From an uncultured Pseudomonas sp. (lineage in GTDB: Bacteria > Pseudomonadota > Gammaproteobacteria > Pseudomonadales > Pseudomonadaceae), in assembly GCF_946885885.1 (NCBI RefSeq), contig NZ_CAMPHN010000002.1, positions 36,732-100,731 on the forward strand: a stretch of DNA of 64,000 nt. Reading direction: 5' to 3'. This document shows, piece by piece, positions 26,979 to 34,491 of the stretch (its first letter is position 1; each line of letters opens with the position of its first letter). A program made the position numbers and the translations under genes. The notes under the pieces were generated by a model. The model did not search any database, was not told where the DNA came from, and saw only the letters and a list, made by a program, of their open reading frames with translations.

Positions 26979-27821
26979 ATGGAACGGTTTCAACTTAGCG
27001 TGGAAGAGCCGGCGCCTGCCGGAGCGATTGGATTATTGCTCCCGGTGCCTCCCGAAACGCACTTTCAGCAACCGATTGCCGCGCGCTTATTACACGGCGG
27101 CGATGAAGTAACGCTGCTACACGAGGCGCGCCAAGGGCAAGCCGCTTTTGTCCTGAAGGTGCGGGGCGATTCGCGTATCGAACAGCCGCTGGTGGAATAC
27201 CGCATGGCGTTGCAGAGCGCCGCCGCCAATCCCCGGCACTATGGGCTCGCCAATGGCGCCAGTCTGGCCATTACCGAAGATGTACTGGGTTGCGACGAGC
27301 GCATCTTCGCCGGCATGTCGCATGTCAGTCAGCTCGAGCGTTTGCGTATCGTCGTCGACTATCTGACTGAGCACTTCGACTATATCCACCACGAAGATGA
27401 ACTGAACCGCGGGGTACTCAGTTGCACGCACTTGCGTGGCGACTGTCTGGATATCAATACCGCTTTGATGAAGTTGCTCGGCCTGCATGACGTGGAGTCC
27501 GCGTACTACATCGGCTGCTACTTCGAGCGCGGTAGCGCGCCCAGGGTGGACGACTGGCATTGCTGGGTCTCGACCCGGATCGACGGCATCCAGGATTGGG
27601 ATATCGCCCATCACATCAAGCGCCGCCTGGGCCAGGTCGAGCCGGCATTGAATCCGGTCGCGGGTACGCGTTTCGCCTTGAGCTGCGGCCGCGATCTGGC
27701 ATTCGAATACGACGAGCGACTCTGGCGCATTTCACACCTGGGCGCGCCTATCTGGCTGCTCGCCGACGGTAGCCACCGGCAAGCTGTTTTCACCGCCCAA
27801 CACCTGATGAAGGACATCTGA
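26979..27821 (+). CDS. Transglutaminase-fold protein, candidate acyl-release or amide-forming enzyme
   Basis: 280 residues with the core of the transglutaminase-like superfamily. The triad candidates are Cys156 (GDCLDINTA), His194 (DWHCWV) and Asp208 (WDIAHH). No signal peptide. Transglutaminase homologues form amides from ACP-bound acyl chains in some polyketide pathways (AdmF in andrimid synthesis). Both PKSs here lack a thioesterase and a transaminase-like gene is nearby, so I infer a possible role in condensing the acyl chain with an amine. ATG 26979 preferred; a TTG at 26970 would overlap the GNAT stop. A protease role is also possible. Confidence 0.65.
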   Translation: MERFQLSVEEPAPAGAIGLLLPVPPETHFQQPIAARLLHGGDEVTLLHEARQGQAAFVLKVRGDSRIEQPLVEYRMALQSAAANPRHYGLANGASLAITEDVLGCDERIFAGMSHVSQLERLRIVVDYLTEHFDYIHHEDELNRGVLSCTHLRGDCLDINTALMKLLGLHDVESAYYIGCYFERGSAPRVDDWHCWVSTRIDGIQDWDIAHHIKRRLGQVEPALNPVAGTRFALSCGRDLAFEYDERLWRISHLGAPIWLLADGSHRQAVFTAQHLMKDI

Positions 27822-27836
27822 CTAAGGAGTAGTGCC

Positions 27837-28979
27837 GTGCTCGATACGGAGTGGTTTGGAAATGTGTTGGCGGAACAAGGCTTTGCTTTTTACAGCGGGG
27901 TTCCCTGTTCCCTGCTGAAGCCGCTGATCAATTACGGGATGTCGCGGCAACGCTACCTGGCGGCGGTGAACGAAGGCGATGCCATCGCCCATTGTGCGGG
28001 CGCCTGGATCGGCGGCAGCAAAGCCGTGGTGATGATGCAGAACTCGGGTTTGGGCAATGCGGTGTCGCCGCTGACTTCGCTGAACTTCCCGTTTCGGATT
28101 CCCGTGCTCGGCTTCGTCAGTTTGCGTGGCGAGCCAGGTGTGGCCGATGAGCCGCAGCACGAGCTGATGGGCCAGATCACCGGCGAGTTGTTATCGACGA
28201 TGCGGGTTCGCTGGGACTTTCTCAGCAATGAGCGCGAAGAGTGTCTCGAGCAGGTTCGCACCGCTAATGCCTGCATCGAGGCTGGGGAGAGTTTTTTCTT
28301 CGTGGTCCGTAAGGGCGCGTTCGCGCCTTTCGAACTGGATGCCAAAGCGCTGCCGACAGGTGCCCACCAGCGCGTCGAAAAAAGTCTCGGCGGCGAGCTG
28401 CATAAGCGCATGGACGTATTGGCGCAACTGCGCGAGGCGGTGGACCACCGCACCGTGCTGCTGGCGACCACCGGCGTCACCGGGCGCGAGCTGTATCAAC
28501 TGGGCCATCAGGCCAACCAGTTTTACATGGTCGGCTCCATGGGCTGTATCAGCGCATTGGCCCTGGGCCTGGCACAGGTGCGGCCCGATCTCAAGGTGAT
28601 CGCCATCGACGGCGACGGCGCCCTGCTGATGCGTATGGGCAACCTGGCGACACTCGGCTCCTACGCCGCGCCGAACCTGATGCACCTGCTGCTGGACAAC
28701 GGCGTGCACGAGTCCACCGGTAACCAGCAGACGGTATCGAAACACATCGATTTCGCGGGTATAGCGGCCGCATGTGGCTACGCGTCGGTGTTGACCACCG
28801 ATGACCCCGCCGAGCTGGTGCGTTATTGCTCGGCTTGGCGCACGCAGCCGTCGAGCAGTTTTATCCATCTGAAAATCAAGCACGGTCATCCGCACGACTT
28901 GGTGCGGCCGGTGGAAAAGCCGGCGGTGCTGTTGCAGCAGTTCATGGCCAATCTCGACCACTTGAGGCATTTATCCTAA
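27837..28979 (+). CDS. Phosphonopyruvate-decarboxylase-like ThDP enzyme, candidate arsonopyruvate decarboxylase
   Basis: 380 residues, full length for Ppd. The N-terminal pyrimidine-binding half has the ThDP-activating Glu near 46 (VNEGDAIAHCAG) and QNSGLGNAVSPLTSLN. The C-terminal half has the cofactor motif GDGALLMRMGN (about 259) running to LLLDNG (near 286), the GDG-N pattern. Ppd turns phosphonopyruvate into phosphonoacetaldehyde, but the window has no PEP phosphonomutase to supply it. With the AroA- and iPGM-like enzymes, the arsenic analogue arsonopyruvate is the likely substrate, as proposed for Streptomyces. GTG start at 27837 preceded by AAGGAG. Confidence 0.82.
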   Translation: MLDTEWFGNVLAEQGFAFYSGVPCSLLKPLINYGMSRQRYLAAVNEGDAIAHCAGAWIGGSKAVVMMQNSGLGNAVSPLTSLNFPFRIPVLGFVSLRGEPGVADEPQHELMGQITGELLSTMRVRWDFLSNEREECLEQVRTANACIEAGESFFFVVRKGAFAPFELDAKALPTGAHQRVEKSLGGELHKRMDVLAQLREAVDHRTVLLATTGVTGRELYQLGHQANQFYMVGSMGCISALALGLAQVRPDLKVIAIDGDGALLMRMGNLATLGSYAAPNLMHLLLDNGVHESTGNQQTVSKHIDFAGIAAACGYASVLTTDDPAELVRYCSAWRTQPSSSFIHLKIKHGHPHDLVRPVEKPAVLLQQFMANLDHLRHLS

Positions 28980-30139
28980 TGGACGCCCCTATCAAGAATC
29001 CCTGTTTGCCCCTGCGCCGTCTGCTGTTCACCCCAGGGCCCGCGACCACCACCGACAACGTGAAACTGGCGTTGATCACCGAAGACATGAGCCCGCGCGA
29101 TCCGCGTTTCGTGAAAACGCTGAGCGCTTTGCGCGAACGCATCACAGCGATTGCCGGCTCGCCCGAGCGCTATGCCACGGTATTGCTCAGCAGTTCGGGC
29201 ACCGGCGCGGTGGAAGCCATGTTGCTCGCCGCTGCGCGTCAGCCCGGTAAAATCCTGATCATCGATAACGGCGCCTATGGCCAACGCATGGCCGAAATGG
29301 CGCGGACTTTCGGCATCGCCCACGCCGTTTGGACATCCGCGCCTACCGCGCCGCTCGACTTGCAGGCATTGCGCGCATACTTGGCGGCGCAGACGGAATC
29401 CTTCGCCTACCTGGCCGTGGTGCACCATGAAACCACCACCGGGTTGCTCAACGACATTCACGCCCTCGGCGACCTGGCGAGCGAGCACGGCACGCGCTTG
29501 CTGGTCGACGCCATGAGTTCCTTCGCGGCGTTGCCCACCGACATGGACGCTGTGCACTGCGACATGCTCGCCTCGAGCGCCAACAAGAACCTGCAAGGCA
29601 TGGCCGGCGCAGCCTTCGTGATAGTGCGACGTGCTCTGGTCGACGAACTGATGGCCTTCCCCGCGCGCGCGTTCTATCTGGATATCCTCGCCGAATTCAA
29701 AGCCGTGGAAGCCAGCGGGCAGGGCCGTTTCACCCTGCCGGTGCAAATTCTGGCGGCGCTGGATCGGGCGTTGAGCGAGTTCGAAGAGGAAAGCCGCGCG
29801 CTGCGCTTGCAACGTTATCAAGCCCATTGGGGCGTGCTGTACGAGCGTCTGGCCGCATTGGGCTTCAGCTTTCTGCTCGAACCCGGAATCCAGAGTCGCC
29901 TGCTGCTGGCGGTGGTCGAGCCGCAATGGCCGGGCTTCGACTTCGAGGAACTGGTCGGCCGCTTGAAACGATCCGGTATCGATATCTATCCGGGCAAGCT
30001 GCCCAATGTCCGCTATTTCCGTCTTTGCACGGTGGGCGATCTGACGCCCGCGGACATTCAATTCACCCTGGCGCGGATCGAGGAATACCTCGAGTCCCTG
30101 GCTGTCGAAGCCGCGCTGCCCAACATGGAGGTTGTGTAA
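28979..30139 (+). CDS. 2-aminoethylphosphonate-transaminase-like enzyme, candidate arsonoacetaldehyde aminotransferase
   Basis: 386-residue class V PLP aminotransferase related to PhnW. Near the N-terminus is LLFTPGPATTTDNVK, then LSSSGTGAVEAM (phosphate-cup region), VVHHETTTGLLND, LVDAMSSFAALP and the PLP lysine in SSANKNLQG (Lys203). PhnW interconverts phosphonoacetaldehyde and 2-aminoethylphosphonate. Directly coupled to the decarboxylase (TAATG overlap), it would convert arsonoacetaldehyde to 2-aminoethylarsonate, providing an amine for amide formation. The true phosphonate reaction cannot be excluded by sequence. The frame is open upstream, but 28979 is the start consistent with the coupling. 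Confidence 0.8.
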   Translation: MDAPIKNPCLPLRRLLFTPGPATTTDNVKLALITEDMSPRDPRFVKTLSALRERITAIAGSPERYATVLLSSSGTGAVEAMLLAAARQPGKILIIDNGAYGQRMAEMARTFGIAHAVWTSAPTAPLDLQALRAYLAAQTESFAYLAVVHHETTTGLLNDIHALGDLASEHGTRLLVDAMSSFAALPTDMDAVHCDMLASSANKNLQGMAGAAFVIVRRALVDELMAFPARAFYLDILAEFKAVEASGQGRFTLPVQILAALDRALSEFEEESRALRLQRYQAHWGVLYERLAALGFSFLLEPGIQSRLLLAVVEPQWPGFDFEELVGRLKRSGIDIYPGKLPNVRYFRLCTVGDLTPADIQFTLARIEEYLESLAVEAALPNMEVV

Positions 30140-31180
30140 ATGATCAAGCCGGAAATCGCCCTGAAACCGGAACCGAGCAATCTGCTCAGGGTCGTCGCCA
30201 CCGATACCGCTTTGTTGTTGATCGCCGGCACCTTGCTGATCGTTGGCCTGGTGTCCTTCGAGCAACTGACCAAGACCCTGGCGTTCACCTTCGAAACCGT
30301 CACCTTCCTCCTGCCGTTCCTGCTGTTCGCCTTCGCCCTGGCCGGCTTTATGAAGGCCAGCAGCGCCGAGGTGATCATCACCCAGGTGTTCCGCGGCCGG
30401 GCCATCGCCATGGTGTTCGCCGCGGCCTTCTTCGGCGCCTGGTCGCCGCTGTGCTCCTGCACCGTAATCGCGATGATCGCCGTGTTGCTGCGTGCCGGTA
30501 TGCCGCTGTCCGCGGTGATGGCGTTCTGGATCTCGTCGCCGATCATCAGCCCGGACATGTACATCTATACCGCTGCGCTGCTGGGCACCGAATTCGCCAC
30601 GGCGAAGCTGGTCGCGGCGATGCTGATGGGCATCTTCGCCGGTTTCACGGTGCTGTTCCTGGAGAAACTGGGCGGCTTCAAGAATCCCTTGAAGCACCAC
30701 GACTCGAAGAAGATGAGCCTGGGCGATGCGAAGAAACCGGTGTGGAAATTCTGGCGCGAGCCGGCCCGCGTCGAAGCCTTCTGGGCGGAGGTCAAGGACG
30801 TTACCTGGCGCCTCGGCAAGTGGATGATCTTCGCCTTTATTTTGGAGAGCCTGATGATCGCCTATATACCCGCCGGCCAAGTTGGCGAATGGGTGGGCAA
30901 TAGTACCTGGGCCATTCCTCTGGCCGTGATCGTCGGCATGCCCGCGTACGTGAACGGCGTCGCCGCGGTGCCGCTGATTCAAGGGCTGTTGTCGATGGGC
31001 ATGAGTCAACCGGCGGCCATGGCGTTTCTGGTCGGCGGTTCGGTGACCAGCATTCCGGCGATGATGGCCGTGTTCCCGTTGGTCAAGTTCAGGGTCTTTA
31101 TGACCTACATCGCCATCGCATTGATCTCGTCGATGCTGATCGGCTACCTCTACCAGTTGTACCTGCTGTCATTCAACTGA
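30140..31180 (+). CDS. ArsP-type (DUF318) permease, candidate organoarsenical exporter
   Basis: 346-residue inner-membrane permease with about 8-10 helices in two halves joined by a hydrophilic loop (about 185-225). The family hallmark GAWSPLCSCTVIAM contains Cys105 and Cys107; the second half has GMPAYVNGVAAVPLIQGLL and LVGGSVTSIPAMMAVFP. This permease family includes ArsP, which exports trivalent organoarsenicals such as methylarsenite and reduced roxarsone. It begins immediately after the transaminase stop. Predicted to protect the producer by removing reduced intermediates. Cys-dependent substrate binding is inferred from the family. Confidence 0.8.
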   Translation: MIKPEIALKPEPSNLLRVVATDTALLLIAGTLLIVGLVSFEQLTKTLAFTFETVTFLLPFLLFAFALAGFMKASSAEVIITQVFRGRAIAMVFAAAFFGAWSPLCSCTVIAMIAVLLRAGMPLSAVMAFWISSPIISPDMYIYTAALLGTEFATAKLVAAMLMGIFAGFTVLFLEKLGGFKNPLKHHDSKKMSLGDAKKPVWKFWREPARVEAFWAEVKDVTWRLGKWMIFAFILESLMIAYIPAGQVGEWVGNSTWAIPLAVIVGMPAYVNGVAAVPLIQGLLSMGMSQPAAMAFLVGGSVTSIPAMMAVFPLVKFRVFMTYIAIALISSMLIGYLYQLYLLSFN

Positions 31181-31217
31181 ACCTGGCATAGGCCAGACAC
31201 AAGGAAAGGAGAAATTC

Positions 31218-31469
31218 ATGGGACTCGTATTCAAATTGGAAGGCTTGTCGGAGCGCGAAAACCTGATCGCCCAACTGGTCGCTTGCGTGGTGCTGGAAGG
31301 CCAGGACAGCGGCGTTTTCGGCGAAACCCGCGATGCCCTGAAACTACCGGCCAACTGCGTGGGCGATATCGAGAAGGCGCTGTCGAAACTGGAGAACCAC
31401 CTCGCCAGCACCGATGACAGCTTGTCCGATTTATTGGCCAACGCCTCGAAGTCGACCTGCTGCTCCTAG
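31218..31469 (+). CDS. Small CC-tailed protein of unknown function
   Basis: 83 residues, not recognised. It is acidic and helical with no signal peptide. Cys occurs at 23, 47 and as an adjacent pair Cys81-Cys82 at the extreme C-terminus (KSTCCS), echoing the CC pair near the end of the cluster's ArsR. A strong GGAAAGGAG RBS precedes the ATG, so it is probably expressed. Position as last gene of block 2, after the ArsP-like permease, suggests a role linked to arsenic, for example binding As(III); this is a guess from position and Cys content. Confidence 0.6.
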   Translation: MGLVFKLEGLSERENLIAQLVACVVLEGQDSGVFGETRDALKLPANCVGDIEKALSKLENHLASTDDSLSDLLANASKSTCCS

Positions 31470-31484
31470 GTCCGTGAAGCGCCA

Positions 31485-31502
31485 TGCTCGATGATTCGAG
31501 CA
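31485..31502. terminator. Hairpin downstream of biosynthetic block 2
   Basis: TGCTCGA-TGAT-TCGAGCA forms a 7-bp perfect stem with a 4-nt loop 15 bp after the small CC gene. It lacks a U-run, so it may be a weak terminator or transcript-stabilising hairpin. The rest of the gap to 31787 (about 290 bp) shows no gene; the promoter of the second arsR must lie there, but I see no clear boxes. Confidence 0.35.
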
Positions 31503-31787
31503 ATGGCACCGATTATTCGGGGCTTTGCGTATCGGTTATCCCTGCGCCCGCCGGCGCTCTAGTGTCGGCGGTGCGGCCCCCTGCGATTTTGCTCGGCCGG
31601 TGTCCCGCACATCGCTCGGCAATGCGTTAAAACAACCCTGAAATAGCGAAGCCTGATGTCCCGGCAATCACAGCTATAAAGGTCGACGAACCAGCGGCGA
31701 GCTACAGACCCGGTATCGGTTCTGCTATCGATGAACGCGCGAGCTATGCCGTTCTTCAACTCCCCAAGCGCTGAGAGTTGCTATGCC

Positions 31788-32153
31788 ATGGCCAATTACC
31801 CGACACCTACGACCCTCTTCAAGTGCCTGGCCGATGAGACCCGGCTGCGTATGGTCCTGCTGATTACCCGTGAGAGAGAGCTGTGCGTCTGCGATCTGAT
31901 GTGCGCTCTGGATGAGAATCAACCGAAGATTTCCCGCCATCTGGCGCAGCTGCGCGGTTACGGGCTGCTGTCCGACCGCCGGCAAGGCCAGTGGGTTTAC
32001 TACCGCCTGCACCCCGGCCTGCCGGTATGGATGCATGACGTATTGAGTTCGGTACTCGATGCCCAGCACCATTGGCTCGGCCCGGACATGAGGCGGCTCG
32101 AGAGCCGTCTGCTGAACGGTTTGCGCTCTGTTGCCGAGCCCGCTACCGCTTGA
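31788..32153 (+). CDS. arsR: Classical ArsR arsenite-responsive repressor
   Basis: 121-residue ArsR with the canonical As(III)/Sb(III) site ELCVCDLMCAL (Cys33, Cys35, with Cys39 nearby) at the start of the DNA-binding helix region, KISRHLAQLRGYGLL as recognition helix and QGQWVYYRL as wing. It represses a promoter until arsenite binds. Start at ATG 31788 (MANYP), matching usual ArsR length; ATGs at 31731 and 31746 would add an unlikely N-terminus. Unlike ordinary ars operons no acr3/arsB, arsC or arsH follows, only a phosphatase gene 114 bp downstream. Confidence 0.88.
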   Translation: MANYPTPTTLFKCLADETRLRMVLLITRERELCVCDLMCALDENQPKISRHLAQLRGYGLLSDRRQGQWVYYRLHPGLPVWMHDVLSSVLDAQHHWLGPDMRRLESRLLNGLRSVAEPATA

Positions 32154-32267
32154 GGCATCGCGCCCAGTGCCGTTCTGGCGTCCGAGAGGATCGGCCGCGC
32201 AAAGCCGGGGCGCCCGGCAAATCGCTTTAAAACCGCAATCGACCTATTCGCCAAGGAAGCTTTAGTT

Positions 32268-32771
32268 ATGCAACAACACCCTTACTCCGTCCTCGCCGCT
32301 GCCGATGTGCAGGGCAAACTGATCCTCACGCCATGCCCCGGTACGCAGAACAGCACGGTAGGTGCCGCGCTGGACACCCTCAAGCAAGCCGGCGCCAGCG
32401 CCCTACTGACACTGATGCCTGCCGACGAGTTGCAACGGCATGCGATCGAACAATTGCCGGAGCACTGCCAGCAACGCGGCATCCAGTGGTTCCATCTGCC
32501 CGTCGAAGACGATCAAGCACCGGGGGAGCCATTCCAAACGGCCTGGGAATCGAACAGCGAGCAAATCAAGCGATTGCTCGCCCAAGGCGAAACCATCGCC
32601 ATCCACTGCAAGGGCGGTTCCGGTCGTACCGGATTGATCGCTGCGCAGTTGCTGATCGAGAGCGGGGTAGGCTTCCAGGACGCCGTGAACGAGGTGCAGG
32701 CGTTACGCCCCCGCGCCATCCAGCACCCGCAGCATGTGCAGTACATCGCGCAATTCGACCTGGATAGCTAA
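32268..32771 (+). CDS. Dual-specificity / tyrosine phosphatase-like protein
   Basis: 167-residue cysteine phosphatase of the CDKN3/DSP type: the P-loop HCKGGSGRTG contains Cys114 and Arg120 (HCx5R), and the general acid is probably the Asp in LPVEDDQAPG. Preceded by AAGGAAG RBS. It follows arsR. The Cys-phosphatase fold has given rise to arsenate reductases in other lineages (LMW-PTP-type ArsC, Cdc25-type Acr2), so arsenate reduction or hydrolysis of an arsenate/phosphate ester are possible roles; neither is shown by sequence. Confidence 0.75.
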   Translation: MQQHPYSVLAAADVQGKLILTPCPGTQNSTVGAALDTLKQAGASALLTLMPADELQRHAIEQLPEHCQQRGIQWFHLPVEDDQAPGEPFQTAWESNSEQIKRLLAQGETIAIHCKGGSGRTGLIAAQLLIESGVGFQDAVNEVQALRPRAIQHPQHVQYIAQFDLDS

Positions 32772-32780
32772 CGGCGCTAA

Positions 32781-32811
32781 GGCGGCAACCGATATTCCAT
32801 CGATTGCCGCC
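32781..32811. terminator. Hairpin between convergent phosphatase gene and hglS
   Basis: GGCGGCAA (32781-32788) pairs with TTGCCGCC (32804-32811), with a partly paired interior, in the 48-bp gap between two convergent genes. Probably a bidirectional transcription stop, though without long T-runs. Confidence 0.5.
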
Positions 32812-32819
32812 CGCCGTCG

Positions 32820-34217
32820 CTATACGAGCGCAGGCAGGTCGAGGGTTGCGCAGCAGTCGAGGATGGAGCGGCGCTGGGTATCGGCGTAAAGCTCGAGCTC
32901 GTTCAACACCGAGGCCCCCAGTGCCGCGTGGAAGTCGGATTGGTTGGAGCTGATGTCGTAATGGGCTTGGGCGTTGTCGCCGAGGTTGGACTGGAATATC
33001 CCCGCAGCGCTCACCGGCAGGAAATCTTCGTAAACCAGCGGTTCGAAGTGGACGTGGCCGGCTTCGATCAGCTCGTCGAGCGTCGAGGTCCGGGCGAGGT
33101 TGCCGCGTGCCGCAATGCCCTGCTCGGTGACGAAGTAGCGGAAGTAGGCGAGGTCCTGTTTGCGCATGTCCTCGTAGCTGTCCGGGAACTCAGCGAAGTT
33201 CCTCGCGAGCAGTTCGCTGTAGCGCTCGGCATTGTCTTCGCTCGGGAACTCGTTCAGCTCTACCCGGGTGGCGTTCAGCAGCCGGTCGTATAGCGCCCGC
33301 CCCTTGGGCGTCAGGGCTGCGCCGCGTTGCTCTATCTCGCCGAAGCGGGCGGTATGGCTGCCCGGGGCGTCGTGCGGGCCGGCAAAGGCGACTTTTTCCT
33401 GAAGGGCCTTGAAGCTGGTCTGGCGCAACAGAATCGGACAGCGCCGCCGCGGCGGCCCTTCCACGACCGCTTTAGGGGGGATGCCGCGTTTCGGCATACC
33501 GGCCTGGATCCGGTCGATATCCAGTGTTCTGGGGGTCAGGTGGTTGATATGCGGGCCTTTGAAAGCCACCACGTCGGCGATGAGCCGATGCTGATCGTGC
33601 AATTGCTGGTACACCTGCGCGGTCACGGTGGCCCGGGTGTGCCAGCGGAAGGTTTCCAAAGCCTGCTCCACGAACTCATGGGCGTCCGTTTCGTTCAGGC
33701 CTCCTTCGGCTTCGTATTTCGCGATCAGCTCCAGCGCACGGGCGGTGAAGATATTGCGCTGCGAGAGGATCGACGACGCCAGCTCGCGCAGCGCTATGTC
33801 GTCGATCAGCTCGAGACGCAGTAGCGAGGTGAAGACGCGAAAGGGGCTGATTTGTAAGGCGTTTTCGTGAACCGCGCGGAATGCGGTCGAATGCACGGGC
33901 ACGCCGGCCGGGGTGAGGTCGTAGTAGCCCACCGGCTGCATGCCCATCACGGCGAAAAGGCGGCGAATGGTCGAGAGCTCTTCGGCCGTGCCCACGCGTA
34001 TGGCGCCGTGCCGTTCCATCGAGAGACGGCTGATTTCGCCGGTCCAGCGCAATTGCGTGGCAACTTCGGGGATCTCTTCCATCACGTCCTCGTTGGTCTG
34101 CGCGACGAGATCCAGCAGCGTGCCGTAGAGGGGGACTTCCAATTTGTACATCTCGGACATGGCATTCGAGAAAAACGCGCGAATGGCGTCCGGGCTGACG
34201 AATCCCTGGTTGTTCAT
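32820..34217 (-). CDS. hglS: 2-oxoadipate dioxygenase/decarboxylase HglS (DUF1338)
   Basis: 465 residues, closely resembling Pseudomonas putida HglS (PP_5260/YdcJ). This Fe(II) enzyme of the VOC-type DUF1338 family converts 2-oxoadipate to D-2-hydroxyglutarate in lysine catabolism. Recognisable segments include FVSPDAIRAFFSNAMSEMY, ERHGAIRVGTAEE and FKGPHINHLTPR (metal His candidates), RFGEIEQRGAALT (Glu) and VYEDFLPVSAAGIFQSNLG. The start at 34217 (MNNQGF) matches the family; upstream in-frame ATGs would add 15 residues. AGGAGA lies upstream. An inverted repeat at 34336-34356 probably binds the regulator encoded at 35.9-36.8 kb. Confidence 0.92.
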   Translation of the reverse strand: MNNQGFVSPDAIRAFFSNAMSEMYKLEVPLYGTLLDLVAQTNEDVMEEIPEVATQLRWTGEISRLSMERHGAIRVGTAEELSTIRRLFAVMGMQPVGYYDLTPAGVPVHSTAFRAVHENALQISPFRVFTSLLRLELIDDIALRELASSILSQRNIFTARALELIAKYEAEGGLNETDAHEFVEQALETFRWHTRATVTAQVYQQLHDQHRLIADVVAFKGPHINHLTPRTLDIDRIQAGMPKRGIPPKAVVEGPPRRRCPILLRQTSFKALQEKVAFAGPHDAPGSHTARFGEIEQRGAALTPKGRALYDRLLNATRVELNEFPSEDNAERYSELLARNFAEFPDSYEDMRKQDLAYFRYFVTEQGIAARGNLARTSTLDELIEAGHVHFEPLVYEDFLPVSAAGIFQSNLGDNAQAHYDISSNQSDFHAALGASVLNELELYADTQRRSILDCCATLDLPALV

Positions 34218-34335
34218 GATGAAACGATCTCCTGCACGCATGAGTTCGAACGGATGGGCCAAGCGCCAGGTGCGGCGGCATGCTCAGGATTCTGCTCAGC
34301 TTCGAACCGGCTTACAAACGACATCTCCTCAGCAC

Positions 34336-34356
34336 TTCATTCTCAAAAGGAATGAA
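34336..34356. promoter_or_regulatory. Inverted repeat upstream of hglS, putative LysR-family operator
   Basis: TTCATTC-TCAAAAG-GAATGAA is a perfect 7-bp inverted repeat with a 7-bp spacer, 119 bp upstream of the hglS start. It nearly matches the repeat at 36845-36863 between the LysR gene and amaB, making both likely targets of the same regulator. Confidence 0.65.
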
Positions 34357-34491
34357 GCTCGATCCCGGCCGCGATGTTTTGTAGGAGGCCGCGCCCGTTC
34401 CCGACGGGCTTGCGGCATTTCCCACATCCATGTGGGTCGCGCGCGCCCGCGGCGAATGCAGCCCGAAGGACCTCTGGCTTACGGCGGGCGG

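Noticed and set aside
27837..30139. Phosphonate (2-aminoethylphosphonate) biosynthesis
   Set aside because: No PEP phosphonomutase in the window; ArsR, ArsP-like, AroA-like and iPGM-like genes favour the arsenic analogue. Not excluded without the rest of the genome.
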